From positions 1 through 32,914 of IMG/VR virus record IMGVR_UViG_3300030430_004834: a stretch of DNA of 32,914 nucleotides, one strand, 5' to 3'. The translations under genes were made by a program, and so were the position numbers. The stretch is from a virus. The notes below the pieces were generated by a model. It saw only the letters and a program-made list of their open reading frames with translations, was not told where the DNA came from and searched no databases. How positions within the stretch are numbered: position 1 is the first letter of the stretch; every line of letters begins with the position of its first letter. This document shows, one piece after another, positions 1-6,264 of this stretch.

Positions 1-561
1 GCAGTCACAGTGCGCAAGTACATCGCAGCGCTGCGGCGCGTCGATTATCACGTAGATATGCAGGCTTTCTTAGATGACATCGATCTGTATGACACTGCCG
101 TGTACCGCAAGCACCAGCGATCCGAAGAGGACTGCCACACAACAGCATGCGAGTTAGAAGCGCAGCTACCCCAGAGCGAGATCGCTAACGCAGTTAAGCA
201 GATGATCACCAAGGTCAACGCCCAGATAGATCTGGTCACCCCAGAGAACCACACCGACGATATCGATCACCAACAGAGCGATAGCTTCAATCCTCACGAG
301 CCAATCATCGATCCAAACGTGACCATGTCAGAGGACGGCTTAGTTAAGGAGATCAGATACATAAAACTACAAATCGAAACGAAAGCCCCCGCATGGGGAA
401 CCGACGCAGATATTTGCCAGTACTTGGCTGATCAGGTGATGGGGTTCGATATGAGTCCTGCAATGTGCCGACAGGTACTGAATCGGTTGGACATAGAACC
501 ATCCCCAGCGATTCTAAATATCTACGCTGACGCAGCAGCGAGATATGGATTTAACCTTTAA
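1..561 (+). CDS. hypothetical protein, probably 5'-partial
   Basis: The reading frame is open from base 1 to a TAA at 559-561. A GTG at 10 could be the start (183 codons), but the frame is also open through bases 1-9, so the gene may begin outside the window. The product is acidic and soluble, with an N-terminal part rich in charged helices (about residues 1-75), a polar Asp/His/Gln-rich linker (about 80-100) and a second helical part. I recognise no domain, membrane segment or signal peptide. It is the first of a run of small plus-strand early genes, and the next gene starts 27 bases downstream behind its own GGAG site. The function is unknown. Confidence 0.6.
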   Translation, partial: AVTVRKYIAALRRVDYHVDMQAFLDDIDLYDTAVYRKHQRSEEDCHTTACELEAQLPQSEIANAVKQMITKVNAQIDLVTPENHTDDIDHQQSDSFNPHEPIIDPNVTMSEDGLVKEIRYIKLQIETKAPAWGTDADICQYLADQVMGFDMSPAMCRQVLNRLDIEPSPAILNIYADAAARYGFNL

Positions 562-587
562 GCACCAACAACAACGGAGTACTGAAA

Positions 588-941
588 ATGGAATACATAA
601 CAATCACAGGCAGAATCAAAGAGATCTATGGGTTGGCTCGTATAGCTTCCGGTCTCTGCGGCGCACCTAGTTTTCTAATCAAGCTGGGCCATGTGTCTGA
701 CTGTTTAATTTTGAGCAACCACGACCACGGTCATCCTTTAACCGGCGAAGTCGTAGTCGAGACCAAATTAGATAGCAGCGAGGCTTGGGAGATACACAAC
801 GGGTTGCGACATGGCGAAATCGTGGAAGGCGACGTTTATCAGTTCTGGTGCCACATCGACCAAAAGAGCCGCGCCAACATCATCGACTCGTTTGAATGGG
901 TTCGCACCGAAGGTGTCATGTCTATATGGAGTAACAACTAA
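588..941 (+). CDS. hypothetical protein (117 aa)
   Basis: The ATG is preceded by a GGAG about ten bases upstream, which supports this start. The stop codon TAA shares its last base with the ATG of the following PP-loop gene (TAATG), so the two are probably translationally coupled. The protein starts with a beta-rich stretch and has several His and Trp residues (an HDHGH segment near residue 46), but no catalytic motif I can name. There is no membrane segment. It may work with the downstream PP-loop enzyme because of the coupling, but that is inference from position only. Confidence 0.6.
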   Translation: MEYITITGRIKEIYGLARIASGLCGAPSFLIKLGHVSDCLILSNHDHGHPLTGEVVVETKLDSSEAWEIHNGLRHGEIVEGDVYQFWCHIDQKSRANIIDSFEWVRTEGVMSIWSNN

Positions 942-1759
942 TGCGCGTTTTATCATTTGGCGGCGGAGTCGATTCCTCAGCAATACTCTTGCACCATCTG
1001 ATGGTTGCAAACCTTGGCATCGATGCAGTCGTGTTCGCGGACACTGGCGCAGAGTCGCGAGCCACCTACGACAACATTCAGTTTTTTGCTGACCTATGCA
1101 AAGACGCAGAGCTGCCGTTCCATATCGTGCGGCGATCAGACAAGAACGGTAACCCCACTGAGACCATCACCGAATGGGTCACCCGTTTAGGAATCGTGCC
1201 GGTCATGGCTGGCGGATCGCACGTATGCAGCAAGAAATACAAGGGCGATGTGATCCAGAAATGGGTCAGCACAAATTACCCTGATCAGCCGATCACCTAC
1301 CTAATAGGGATTGAGGCCAACGAGGGGCGCCGTACAGAGGCGTTCACCCCACCCAAGGGTGACACAGCCACCTACGAATACCCGCTCCAAAACATGGGCA
1401 TGACGCGCCAAGACTGCCTAAACCTGCTCGCTGCGCATGGCGTGACAGTCGCCAAGTCGAGCTGCGTCTTTTGTCCCTTCATGTCCCACGCTGAGATCCG
1501 CGAGTTGCGACATGATCCTGAAGCGTGGCAGACAATCAAGCTAGTCGAAAAGCGGTTCAGTGAGGAGTCGAGTCGCAAGCACCAAGCATGGCTAGATGCA
1601 GGGCAACCGCTAAACAAGGGCGGACGTTGCTTCGCTGGGCATTGGCGTAAAGACGCCTACGCAGAAGGCACCCGTCTATTCATCCGCAAACTCAACGGCA
1701 AGCAATTGTCTGTCGAGGAATGGGAGCAACTAATCGATCAAGAGGAGAGCGCAGCATGA
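941..1759 (+). CDS. PP-loop ATPase / PAPS reductase-like protein
   Basis: The N-terminus carries a clear PP-loop: SFGGGVDSS at residues 5-13, the pyrophosphate-binding motif of the adenine nucleotide alpha-hydrolase superfamily. It is followed by FADTGAE at 32-38, typical of PAPS reductase-like enzymes. Cysteines at 96 (VCSKKYKG) and in the pair C175-x2-C178 (SSCVFCPF) could hold a metal or iron-sulfur centre or act in sulfur transfer, as in DndC-like and phage PAPS-reductase-family proteins. These enzymes adenylate a substrate with ATP; in phages they are usually annotated generically, with suspected roles in nucleotide or DNA modification. The length of 272 aa suits the family. It overlaps the neighbours on both sides by 1-4 bases. 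The family is fairly certain; the substrate is unknown. Confidence 0.85.
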   Translation: MRVLSFGGGVDSSAILLHHLMVANLGIDAVVFADTGAESRATYDNIQFFADLCKDAELPFHIVRRSDKNGNPTETITEWVTRLGIVPVMAGGSHVCSKKYKGDVIQKWVSTNYPDQPITYLIGIEANEGRRTEAFTPPKGDTATYEYPLQNMGMTRQDCLNLLAAHGVTVAKSSCVFCPFMSHAEIRELRHDPEAWQTIKLVEKRFSEESSRKHQAWLDAGQPLNKGGRCFAGHWRKDAYAEGTRLFIRKLNGKQLSVEEWEQLIDQEESAA

Positions 1760-2226
1760 TGAAATACATGTACAGCGATGGCGGCAAGGCAGATGCGGGG
1801 CTGGGCAAAGCCAACTCTGCTGACTGCGGAATACGCGCTGCTGCAATCGCAGAGAATCAGGGTTACCGCAAAACCAAGGCTGAGCTGAACGAACTACTGC
1901 AAGATATGACCGGCGGATTGCAGCGATCATGTAACAATGGCACCCCTGTGCCGGTGCTCCACAAGTACCTCACTGATCGCGGTTACCGACTGTCTCTAAC
2001 CCCCAACAAATATCTATGCGATCTGTCAGACATTATGTATCTGCGCTTGATCGATGTGATAGTGATCGCGTGCATACCTCGTCACTTTGTCTGCGTGCAG
2101 CGCGGTGTTGTGCGCGACACTTGGGACTCACGTAAATCAAACCGCACCAAGTGCGGATCACCAAAGCTTGAGGGCTACTACTTCAAGTCAGCCTACGAAC
2201 CACATCCAAATAGGAGACTGAAATGA
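1756..2226 (+). CDS. papain-like Cys/His family protein (putative)
   Basis: I start it at the ATGATG at 1756, which overlaps the upstream TGA (ATGA) and has GAGGAG about ten bases before it; an upstream in-frame start at 1720 lies deep inside the PP-loop gene and has no such site. The product is 156 aa. It begins with YSDGGKADAGLGKANSADC, a pattern I know from a phage/plasmid hypothetical family. C24 (ADCGIRA) sits at the start of a predicted helix, and H110 heads a beta segment (RHFVCVQRGVVRDTWD) with D121/D124 after it. That Cys-helix, His-strand, Asp order is what papain-like thiol peptidases and amidases show. The fold is inference from the pattern, the function unknown. It lies between the PP-loop gene and an ArdC-like antirestriction gene. 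Confidence 0.65.
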   Translation: MMKYMYSDGGKADAGLGKANSADCGIRAAAIAENQGYRKTKAELNELLQDMTGGLQRSCNNGTPVPVLHKYLTDRGYRLSLTPNKYLCDLSDIMYLRLIDVIVIACIPRHFVCVQRGVVRDTWDSRKSNRTKCGSPKLEGYYFKSAYEPHPNRRLK

Positions 2227-3179
2227 AAGCGAAAATTGATCACGGTCAGCGAATGAATGACCAACTCACAGAGTCATTGCAGGCGATTGTCGATGCAATG
2301 GAAAACGAAAACGTGCGCAGCGAAGACTTTGTGCTGCCATTCTCAGGCGCCTACGGGCGCCCCTATAACCCAGCCACTGATCACCGTGCGAGCGGCGTTA
2401 ACGCGCTTCTATGCATGCTCAGGGGCATAACTTTCTACAGCACCTATGAGGGCTGGCAGAGGCTTGGGTATCAGGTACCCAGTGGTGCATCTGCTGATCT
2501 GTTTTTGTCGCAGCCGCGCATGTACAAGAGTGAGCGCGTAGATGATCTAAGCGGCGACAAGATACTGGAGAACAGACTTGGCGGGTTTAAGACTTACCCA
2601 GTGTGGGGATGGGACACAGTGAAGGATTCGGTCAGAACCGAAGTCGGCAAGCGTGACAAGCACCCAATCCCTGCCAAGCCGTGGGAGCCACCACAGATCG
2701 ATAAGCAAGACGCAACCGATACCCTACCGCTAGTGGACGAGTTCATAGCATCAACTCAAGCTGAGATCCTACAGTCGGACGAGGGCAGAGCATTCTACAG
2801 GCCTGCGACTGACACGATCACCATGCCAAAGCGTGAACTGTTCAAAGCAACTAAAAGTAGCACCGCGACCGAATGCTACTACAGCACCATGCTGCACGAG
2901 CTGGTGCATTGGACGGGTCACAAGTCACGCATGGACAGACTAGGTGATAAGAACAAGCGAGGCTATGCCTACGAAGAGCTGGTCGCAGAGATAGGCGCAG
3001 CACTGCTGTGTGCCGATCTGAACGTGTCGCCCAGCATTCGGGTGGATCATTTGCAGTACATAAAAAGCTGGCTGCAAGCATTAGACAACGACACTAAGTA
3101 TATCGTCAGCGCTGGAACACTCAGCCAGAAAGCAGTCGATTTCCTTCACAAAATGCAGCCGCAATCGCAGGCTGCTTAG
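2223..3179 (+). CDS. ArdC-like antirestriction protein with zincin metallopeptidase domain
   Basis: The 318-aa product has the ArdC layout. An N-terminal half (about residues 10-140) includes a GRPYNPAT-like stretch and LCMLRG-type segments as in the ssDNA-binding ArdC N-domain. A C-terminal zincin domain carries HELVHWTGH at 225-233, with H225, E226, H229 and H233. Downstream E256 in YEELVAE is the usual Glu ligand motif of the polyvalent-protein metallopeptidases. ArdC proteins enter recipient cells or are expressed early and protect incoming DNA from restriction. The start overlaps the previous stop (ATGA at 2223-2226). The family is well supported; protease activity on a restriction enzyme or another host factor is inference. 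Confidence 0.88.
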   Translation: MKAKIDHGQRMNDQLTESLQAIVDAMENENVRSEDFVLPFSGAYGRPYNPATDHRASGVNALLCMLRGITFYSTYEGWQRLGYQVPSGASADLFLSQPRMYKSERVDDLSGDKILENRLGGFKTYPVWGWDTVKDSVRTEVGKRDKHPIPAKPWEPPQIDKQDATDTLPLVDEFIASTQAEILQSDEGRAFYRPATDTITMPKRELFKATKSSTATECYYSTMLHELVHWTGHKSRMDRLGDKNKRGYAYEELVAEIGAALLCADLNVSPSIRVDHLQYIKSWLQALDNDTKYIVSAGTLSQKAVDFLHKMQPQSQAA

Positions 3180-3188
3180 GAGAAATGT

Positions 3189-3458
3189 ATGCAAACGATA
3201 AAAATTACTAAGACATTCTACGAAGACCACATTATGCGCGATCTTCCAGCGCCACCCGTAGTTAAGAAAACGAAGTCGCACATCTGGATTGACGCAACCA
3301 GCGAACACCTTTCAGAGCTGTTAGACGACGCAGATTATTACGCTGATCCTGAATCCTACGGTCGCCCTGAGTTCGGCAGTCCTCTAGCTGCGCTGATTAA
3401 GTCGGCAAAAGCGACCAAACGTGCAATCGAAAACTATTTCAAGGAAGTGCAGCCATGA
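3189..3458 (+). CDS. hypothetical protein (89 aa)
   Basis: AGGAG at 3178-3182 sits six bases before the ATG and fixes this start. The product is small, soluble and mixed alpha/beta, with no cysteine, no membrane segment and no motif I recognise. An acidic central stretch (about residues 35-55, Asp/Tyr-rich) is its only visible peculiarity. Its TGA overlaps the ATG of the following 47-codon gene (ATGA at 3455-3458). Early-operon accessory gene of unknown function. Confidence 0.6.
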   Translation: MQTIKITKTFYEDHIMRDLPAPPVVKKTKSHIWIDATSEHLSELLDDADYYADPESYGRPEFGSPLAALIKSAKATKRAIENYFKEVQP

Positions 3459-3598
3459 TCGATCAAGCCAAGAAATCAGTACGCGAGCAGATTAAAAAGC
3501 TCTACTCAATACCAAACAAAACGCCTGATCAAAACGCGAGACTAGTTAAATTGTATCGGCGATATCAGCAACTGGGAGATCAATATGCAAATGCCTAA
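3455..3598 (+). CDS. small basic hypothetical protein (47 aa)
   Basis: This short frame opens with an ATG that overlaps the previous TGA by four bases and closes with TAA at 3596-3598, fourteen bases inside the next gene. It encodes a basic helical peptide (about 10 Lys/Arg in 47 residues) with a central SIPNKTPDQNARL turn between two amphipathic helices, so it could be a helix-turn-helix-like or DNA-associated peptide. Coding is supported by the overlap pattern that every neighbour shows and by the sensible composition. There is no homologous family I can name. Confidence 0.55.
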   Translation: MIDQAKKSVREQIKKLYSIPNKTPDQNARLVKLYRRYQQLGDQYANA

Positions 3599-3875
3599 CT
3601 ATCGGATCAGCTACTACCTGTTGGCGAGCGATGAGCGCATGAGCCAAAAGGATCATGCCCCTGTGATTGAGGTGCTGCGCGGCGACAAGTACGGGCCAAT
3701 GGGCGCGTTAAACGATAGCGTGGACGCATTTGCGCGTGCCGAAAAGATCGCCGCCGACGGCGCCTACGATATTAGGGTCACCCAGGTGCACCCCAAAACC
3801 AAACAACCGATCAGCTCTTACAGCCTGATCGTTGACCCGATCACAAAAGGTCTTGCATGGAGCGCCGACAGATGA
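3585..3875 (+). CDS. hypothetical protein (96 aa)
   Basis: GGAG at 3575-3578 lies six bases before the ATG at 3585; a second ATG two codons later is possible. The protein has alternating beta and alpha segments (an RISYYLLAS strand, a helix around residues 42-57, a DIRVTQV strand, then a SYSLIV strand), so it is probably a small folded alpha/beta protein. I see no catalytic motif. The stop overlaps the start of the following gene (ATGA at 3872-3875). Function unknown. Confidence 0.6.
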   Translation: MQMPNYRISYYLLASDERMSQKDHAPVIEVLRGDKYGPMGALNDSVDAFARAEKIAADGAYDIRVTQVHPKTKQPISSYSLIVDPITKGLAWSADR

Positions 3876-4051
3876 GCGATGAGTTAGACCTAAACGAAAT
3901 AGAAGGCTTGGAAACCAAGCTTGTCGAAGACTTGCTGATGATGACTGCGGCCATTTTATGCAAGCACCCAACGACTAGGAGCGCAGAGTTCTTAGTCAAA
4001 ACCCTTGTGCATTGCCACAAAGAACTGAAAAAACGAAAAGAGGAACTGTGA
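3872..4051 (+). CDS. hypothetical acidic/helical protein (59 aa)
   Basis: I choose the ATG at 3872 because it overlaps the previous TGA and has GGAG at 3859-3862; a longer version from 3857 would start inside the neighbour. The 59-aa product begins very acidic (SDELDLNEIEGLE) and ends strongly basic (HKELKKRKEEL), and is predicted mostly helical. Its TGA shares one base with the ATG of the next gene (TGATG). No family recognised. Confidence 0.6.
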   Translation: MSDELDLNEIEGLETKLVEDLLMMTAAILCKHPTTRSAEFLVKTLVHCHKELKKRKEEL

Positions 4052-4758
4052 TGAAAGCACCAACAAAATCTGAGCTAGTGAAAAAGAACGAGCGTCTTGC
4101 GCAAAAAATACTTAAACAGGCAGAGATAATCGATAGCAAGGACAGAACAATTGAGAGTGAACGCCGTGAGCGCGAGGATCTAAGATTGAGATATGTCGAG
4201 GCCCGTAGGATCTATGAGCAAATGGACATCGAAGACGCCATAAAGATTGGTGATGAGGGAGAAAAGTATCAGACAGTTGATCCAGCCAACTCCGATTGGA
4301 TGGCCTCAAGCGATGCCTACATAAAGATCTGCACCACTGGATATGACGCAGACTACGCAAGACTGCCCAAGCAACGAGTGTGCACTATCCCCATCCCTGA
4401 CCTGACAGGCGGCATGCGTTGGAACACCAAACTGCCCGAAACTTATCGCTATAAGGCATCAGGTGATAGGTATGCCTACAAGGTATCGCCGCACTGGAAG
4501 CTTATAAAAGAAGATGAGGAAGGCCAGCACTGGTATCACCCCGAAGTGGAGACTGAAAAGCAGGTGCTCATGGAGCAAGAGTACCTGATTGAAAACCGTG
4601 ATCAGATTGATCGCCGTCAAAAGAAGGAGCTACGGCAGAGGATGAATGAAGTCATTACCCTCGCCGGTCAGATTCAAGATCTTTATAACAAATGCGGAGA
4701 ATTTCCAGATGCAGAAATCGAAGTGTCTACCGTCTTCGCAGTGCGCACAGAGGTCTAG
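4051..4758 (+). CDS. hypothetical coiled-coil protein (235 aa)
   Basis: The ATG at 4051 overlaps the previous stop and has AGAGGAA about seven bases upstream. An upstream in-frame ATG at 4012 would bury the start in the neighbour, so I reject it. Residues about 5-60 form a long charged helix (many Lys/Glu/Arg heptad-like positions), a likely coiled coil. The middle (about 70-165) is compact and Tyr/Trp-rich, with segments such as KQRVCTIPIPDLTGGMRW. The C-terminal part (about 170-212) is again helical and Glu/Gln/Arg-rich. I cannot assign a family. Largest of the unassigned early genes; it may be a structural or DNA-associated factor. Confidence 0.65.
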   Translation: MKAPTKSELVKKNERLAQKILKQAEIIDSKDRTIESERREREDLRLRYVEARRIYEQMDIEDAIKIGDEGEKYQTVDPANSDWMASSDAYIKICTTGYDADYARLPKQRVCTIPIPDLTGGMRWNTKLPETYRYKASGDRYAYKVSPHWKLIKEDEEGQHWYHPEVETEKQVLMEQEYLIENRDQIDRRQKKELRQRMNEVITLAGQIQDLYNKCGEFPDAEIEVSTVFAVRTEV

Positions 4759-4762
4759 TCCG

Positions 4763-4942
4763 ATGAGAAGTGTAGATCGACTGAGAGAGTTGCAGGATTT
4801 AAGCAATCCGGCGGCACCTTTTAACCAGCCTGATGCGGAGTACTGCCCGATCCACAATTGCGAAATGACATCCTTCGATCAAGAGGATGAGGATGGGTGG
4901 AACTATGTATCTATTTGCGAAATGTGCGAGGGCGAGCTATGA
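4763..4942 (+). CDS. small zinc-ribbon-like protein (59 aa)
   Basis: The ATG at 4763 directly follows the previous gene; earlier in-frame starts fall inside it in another frame. Two cysteine pairs, C28-x4-C33 (CPIHNC, with H31 between) and C52-x2-C55 (CEMC), are separated by an acidic loop. This is the arrangement of a small zinc ribbon or rubredoxin-like knuckle. Such phage proteins often bind nucleic acid or a polymerase subunit, but that is general family behaviour rather than something visible here. The stop overlaps the next ATG by four bases (ATGA at 4939-4942). Confidence 0.6.
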   Translation: MRSVDRLRELQDLSNPAAPFNQPDAEYCPIHNCEMTSFDQEDEDGWNYVSICEMCEGEL

Positions 4943-5193
4943 CAATCATGGATGACATGGCAGAAATATTGAGGCTTGCCAGCACAATTACTGACCCGCT
5001 GCCGCCAAAAAAAGTTGAAGGAGACCGTTACGACATGACCGTTGCACTGTCTGATTCAGACGGGAATATGGGCCTTATGGAGCAACACTTAGATATTGGA
5101 ATGGTAAAGGTCAGGAATATTCTGCACCTGTTGCAGTCCGATAACGTGACGATTAGTTCCGTAACGATCAAGCGACGTACTAAAATATTGTGA
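4939..5193 (+). CDS. hypothetical protein (84 aa)
   Basis: The start is taken at the ATG overlapping the previous TGA. The product has an acidic N-terminal helix (MDDMAEILRLAST), then a beta-rich half with a DSDGNMG turn and a basic C-terminus (KRRTKIL). No motif or membrane segment is visible. It is the last gene of the first plus-strand block before a 185-base gap. Confidence 0.6.
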   Translation: MTIMDDMAEILRLASTITDPLPPKKVEGDRYDMTVALSDSDGNMGLMEQHLDIGMVKVRNILHLLQSDNVTISSVTIKRRTKIL

Positions 5194-5378
5194 GGCTTGC
5201 AGTCGGTTCAGGCGAGCGTGGGCGTCAGGGCTTTGTTAGTTAGGGTTGTTATGTTCCCTGACTAGCACCTACTGAGAAACAGTGATGATGAAGTGGTGTC
5301 AAGCCTATCATTCAGCACCCAATCATCACATCCCACGCATTTCCAAACGAAAGGGTAGTTTTAAGTGGAGACAAACAA
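5194..5378. other. intergenic region with two inverted repeats
   Basis: The 185-base gap holds two nested-style inverted repeats: GTCAGGG (5224-5230) with CCCTGAC (5256-5262), and GTGATGAT (5282-5289) with ATCATCAC (5322-5329). Neither is followed by a T-run, so they do not look like terminators; they could be operators or RNA structure. A 35-codon frame starts at 5285 and runs into the next gene, but it lacks a good ribosome site, so I do not call it. I see no convincing -35/-10 pair. Confidence 0.35.
5363..5371 (+). promoter_or_regulatory. AAGTGGAGA ribosome-binding element
   Basis: AAGTGGAGA lies seven bases before the ATG at 5379. The identical 9-mer precedes the genes at 8810 and 10237, while other genes here use AGGAG or GGAG variants. 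It works as a GGAG Shine-Dalgarno with a shared extension. Confidence 0.5.
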
Positions 5379-5603
5379 ATGAAACTTTATAAAGTAGAAA
5401 TTGGTGGCGTTGGATATTTCGCAACGAGCAAAGAGAAAATAGCAAAAGCAAAAGCCGATCTAGTCGCGGCTCACGAACATGATGGTTTTACAGTGACAAC
5501 CCTCGACATTCCCATCAGCAAGTTAGGGATTTTGGACGCTCTCGATGAGGGCGCAGAAGCCGCTGGTGGGCATGAAATGGGGGGGTCAGTTGTATTGGAT
5601 TAG
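5379..5603 (+). CDS. hypothetical protein (74 aa)
   Basis: It has a strong ribosome site (AAGTGGAGA) seven bases upstream and its own upstream gap, so it may be a separate transcription unit. The N-terminal half is beta/alpha (YKVEIGGVGYFAT, then a Lys/Ala-rich helix). The C-terminal half has a DEGAEAAGG-type acidic and glycine-rich tail. The small alpha/beta fold could resemble a phage inhibitor or DNA mimic, but nothing specific supports that. It is the last plus-strand gene before the convergent minus-strand block. Confidence 0.6.
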   Translation: MKLYKVEIGGVGYFATSKEKIAKAKADLVAAHEHDGFTVTTLDIPISKLGILDALDEGAEAAGGHEMGGSVVLD

Positions 5604-5720
5604 GCAGCACTGTTTAGGTCAAGGCTGATGTCGCAATCTCGTTGTTGCAATTTGTGCGGCAGAGGTCGTTTCGAACCCTTTCCCGTCAGGGTGACCGAAG
5701 GCGGGGCTAACATTAAGAAA

Positions 5721-5774
5721 CAAGCAGCCCCCACGCACCTAAGTGGATACGGGGCAATGCGGGGGGCTAGCTTG
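5721..5774 (-). terminator. putative rho-independent terminator of the replication block
   Basis: A strong interrupted hairpin: CAAGC/GCTTG (5 bp), an A/TA bulge, GCCCCC/GGGGGC (6 bp), a one-base bulge, then CGCA/TGCG (4 bp) around a 20-base loop. On the minus strand the stem is followed by TTTCTT, and it lies 17 bases past the stop of the leftward gene that ends at 5791, so it fits a terminator for that operon. The T-run is short. On the plus strand no T-tract follows. The rest of 5604-5790 shows no convincing gene. Confidence 0.5.
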
Positions 5775-5790
5775 ACATCAGAACTAAATT

Positions 5791-6264
5791 CTATGCAGAA
5801 AACATGGCGGCGTCCACCGCATCTAAACACGCCCCGAATGTAGCAAGGTCAGCGCCAATCAAGTCAATGTCCCTAATCAAAACGTCGTAAACCAAGCTTA
5901 CATCCCGATCACTAAACTCTTCTGACAACACCTTGGTGATGTCGCGTAACCGCATAAGACCGTGGGTGTATTGATCCTTGCTCTTAGATGTAGATCTTAT
6001 AGCGCTGAAGTTAACCGTTCTGACAAACACCCCTGCATTCAAAAACACACCCAACAGATACTCCGCTGCACGGTGCTGACTCGCGTTGATTTGATCAGCC
6101 AACAACATACGATCAATCGCCAACTGATCAGCTACCCTGGCTCTGCTAATCTTTTCGCCATCATCCAGTTCCAACACCACGCGATGCTTGAGGTGTGTGC
6201 CTGGGTTGCCAACATCATTGATGTTAACGTCAGAAGCTGATGTCCCAGTCTTTTTCTGTTTCAT
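5791..6264 (-). CDS. hypothetical protein (157 aa)
   Basis: It begins with an ATG 35 bases inside the 3' end of the primase-helicase gene and ends at the TAG at 5791, just before the predicted terminator. The N-terminus is polar and disordered (KQKKTGTSASD), followed by mostly helical sequence with many Asp and Leu (RDVSLVYDVLIRDIDLIGADL). No catalytic or membrane motif is seen. Its overlap with the primase-helicase suggests a replication accessory role, for instance a partner of the helicase; this is inference from position. Confidence 0.6.
   Translation of the reverse strand: MKQKKTGTSASDVNINDVGNPGTHLKHRVVLELDDGEKISRARVADQLAIDRMLLADQINASQHRAAEYLLGVFLNAGVFVRTVNFSAIRSTSKSKDQYTHGLMRLRDITKVLSEEFSDRDVSLVYDVLIRDIDLIGADLATFGACLDAVDAAMFSA

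Noticed and set aside
5285-5391. A 35-codon ORF (M-M-K-W-C start) before the gene at 5379
   Set aside because: There is no Shine-Dalgarno sequence, it runs into the next gene's start, and its His/Lys/Arg-rich composition is not convincing.
5660-5710. A TTCGAA-containing stretch that resembles a tRNA T-loop or a tRNA-derived attachment core
   Set aside because: The flanking bases do not form a 5-bp T-stem on either strand, no acceptor, D or anticodon arms fit around it, and no integrase gene is present in the window.
5628-5843. A 71-codon plus-strand frame across the convergent gap
   Set aside because: It overlaps the predicted terminator and the end of the opposite gene, has no ribosome site, and its composition does not look like a folded protein.
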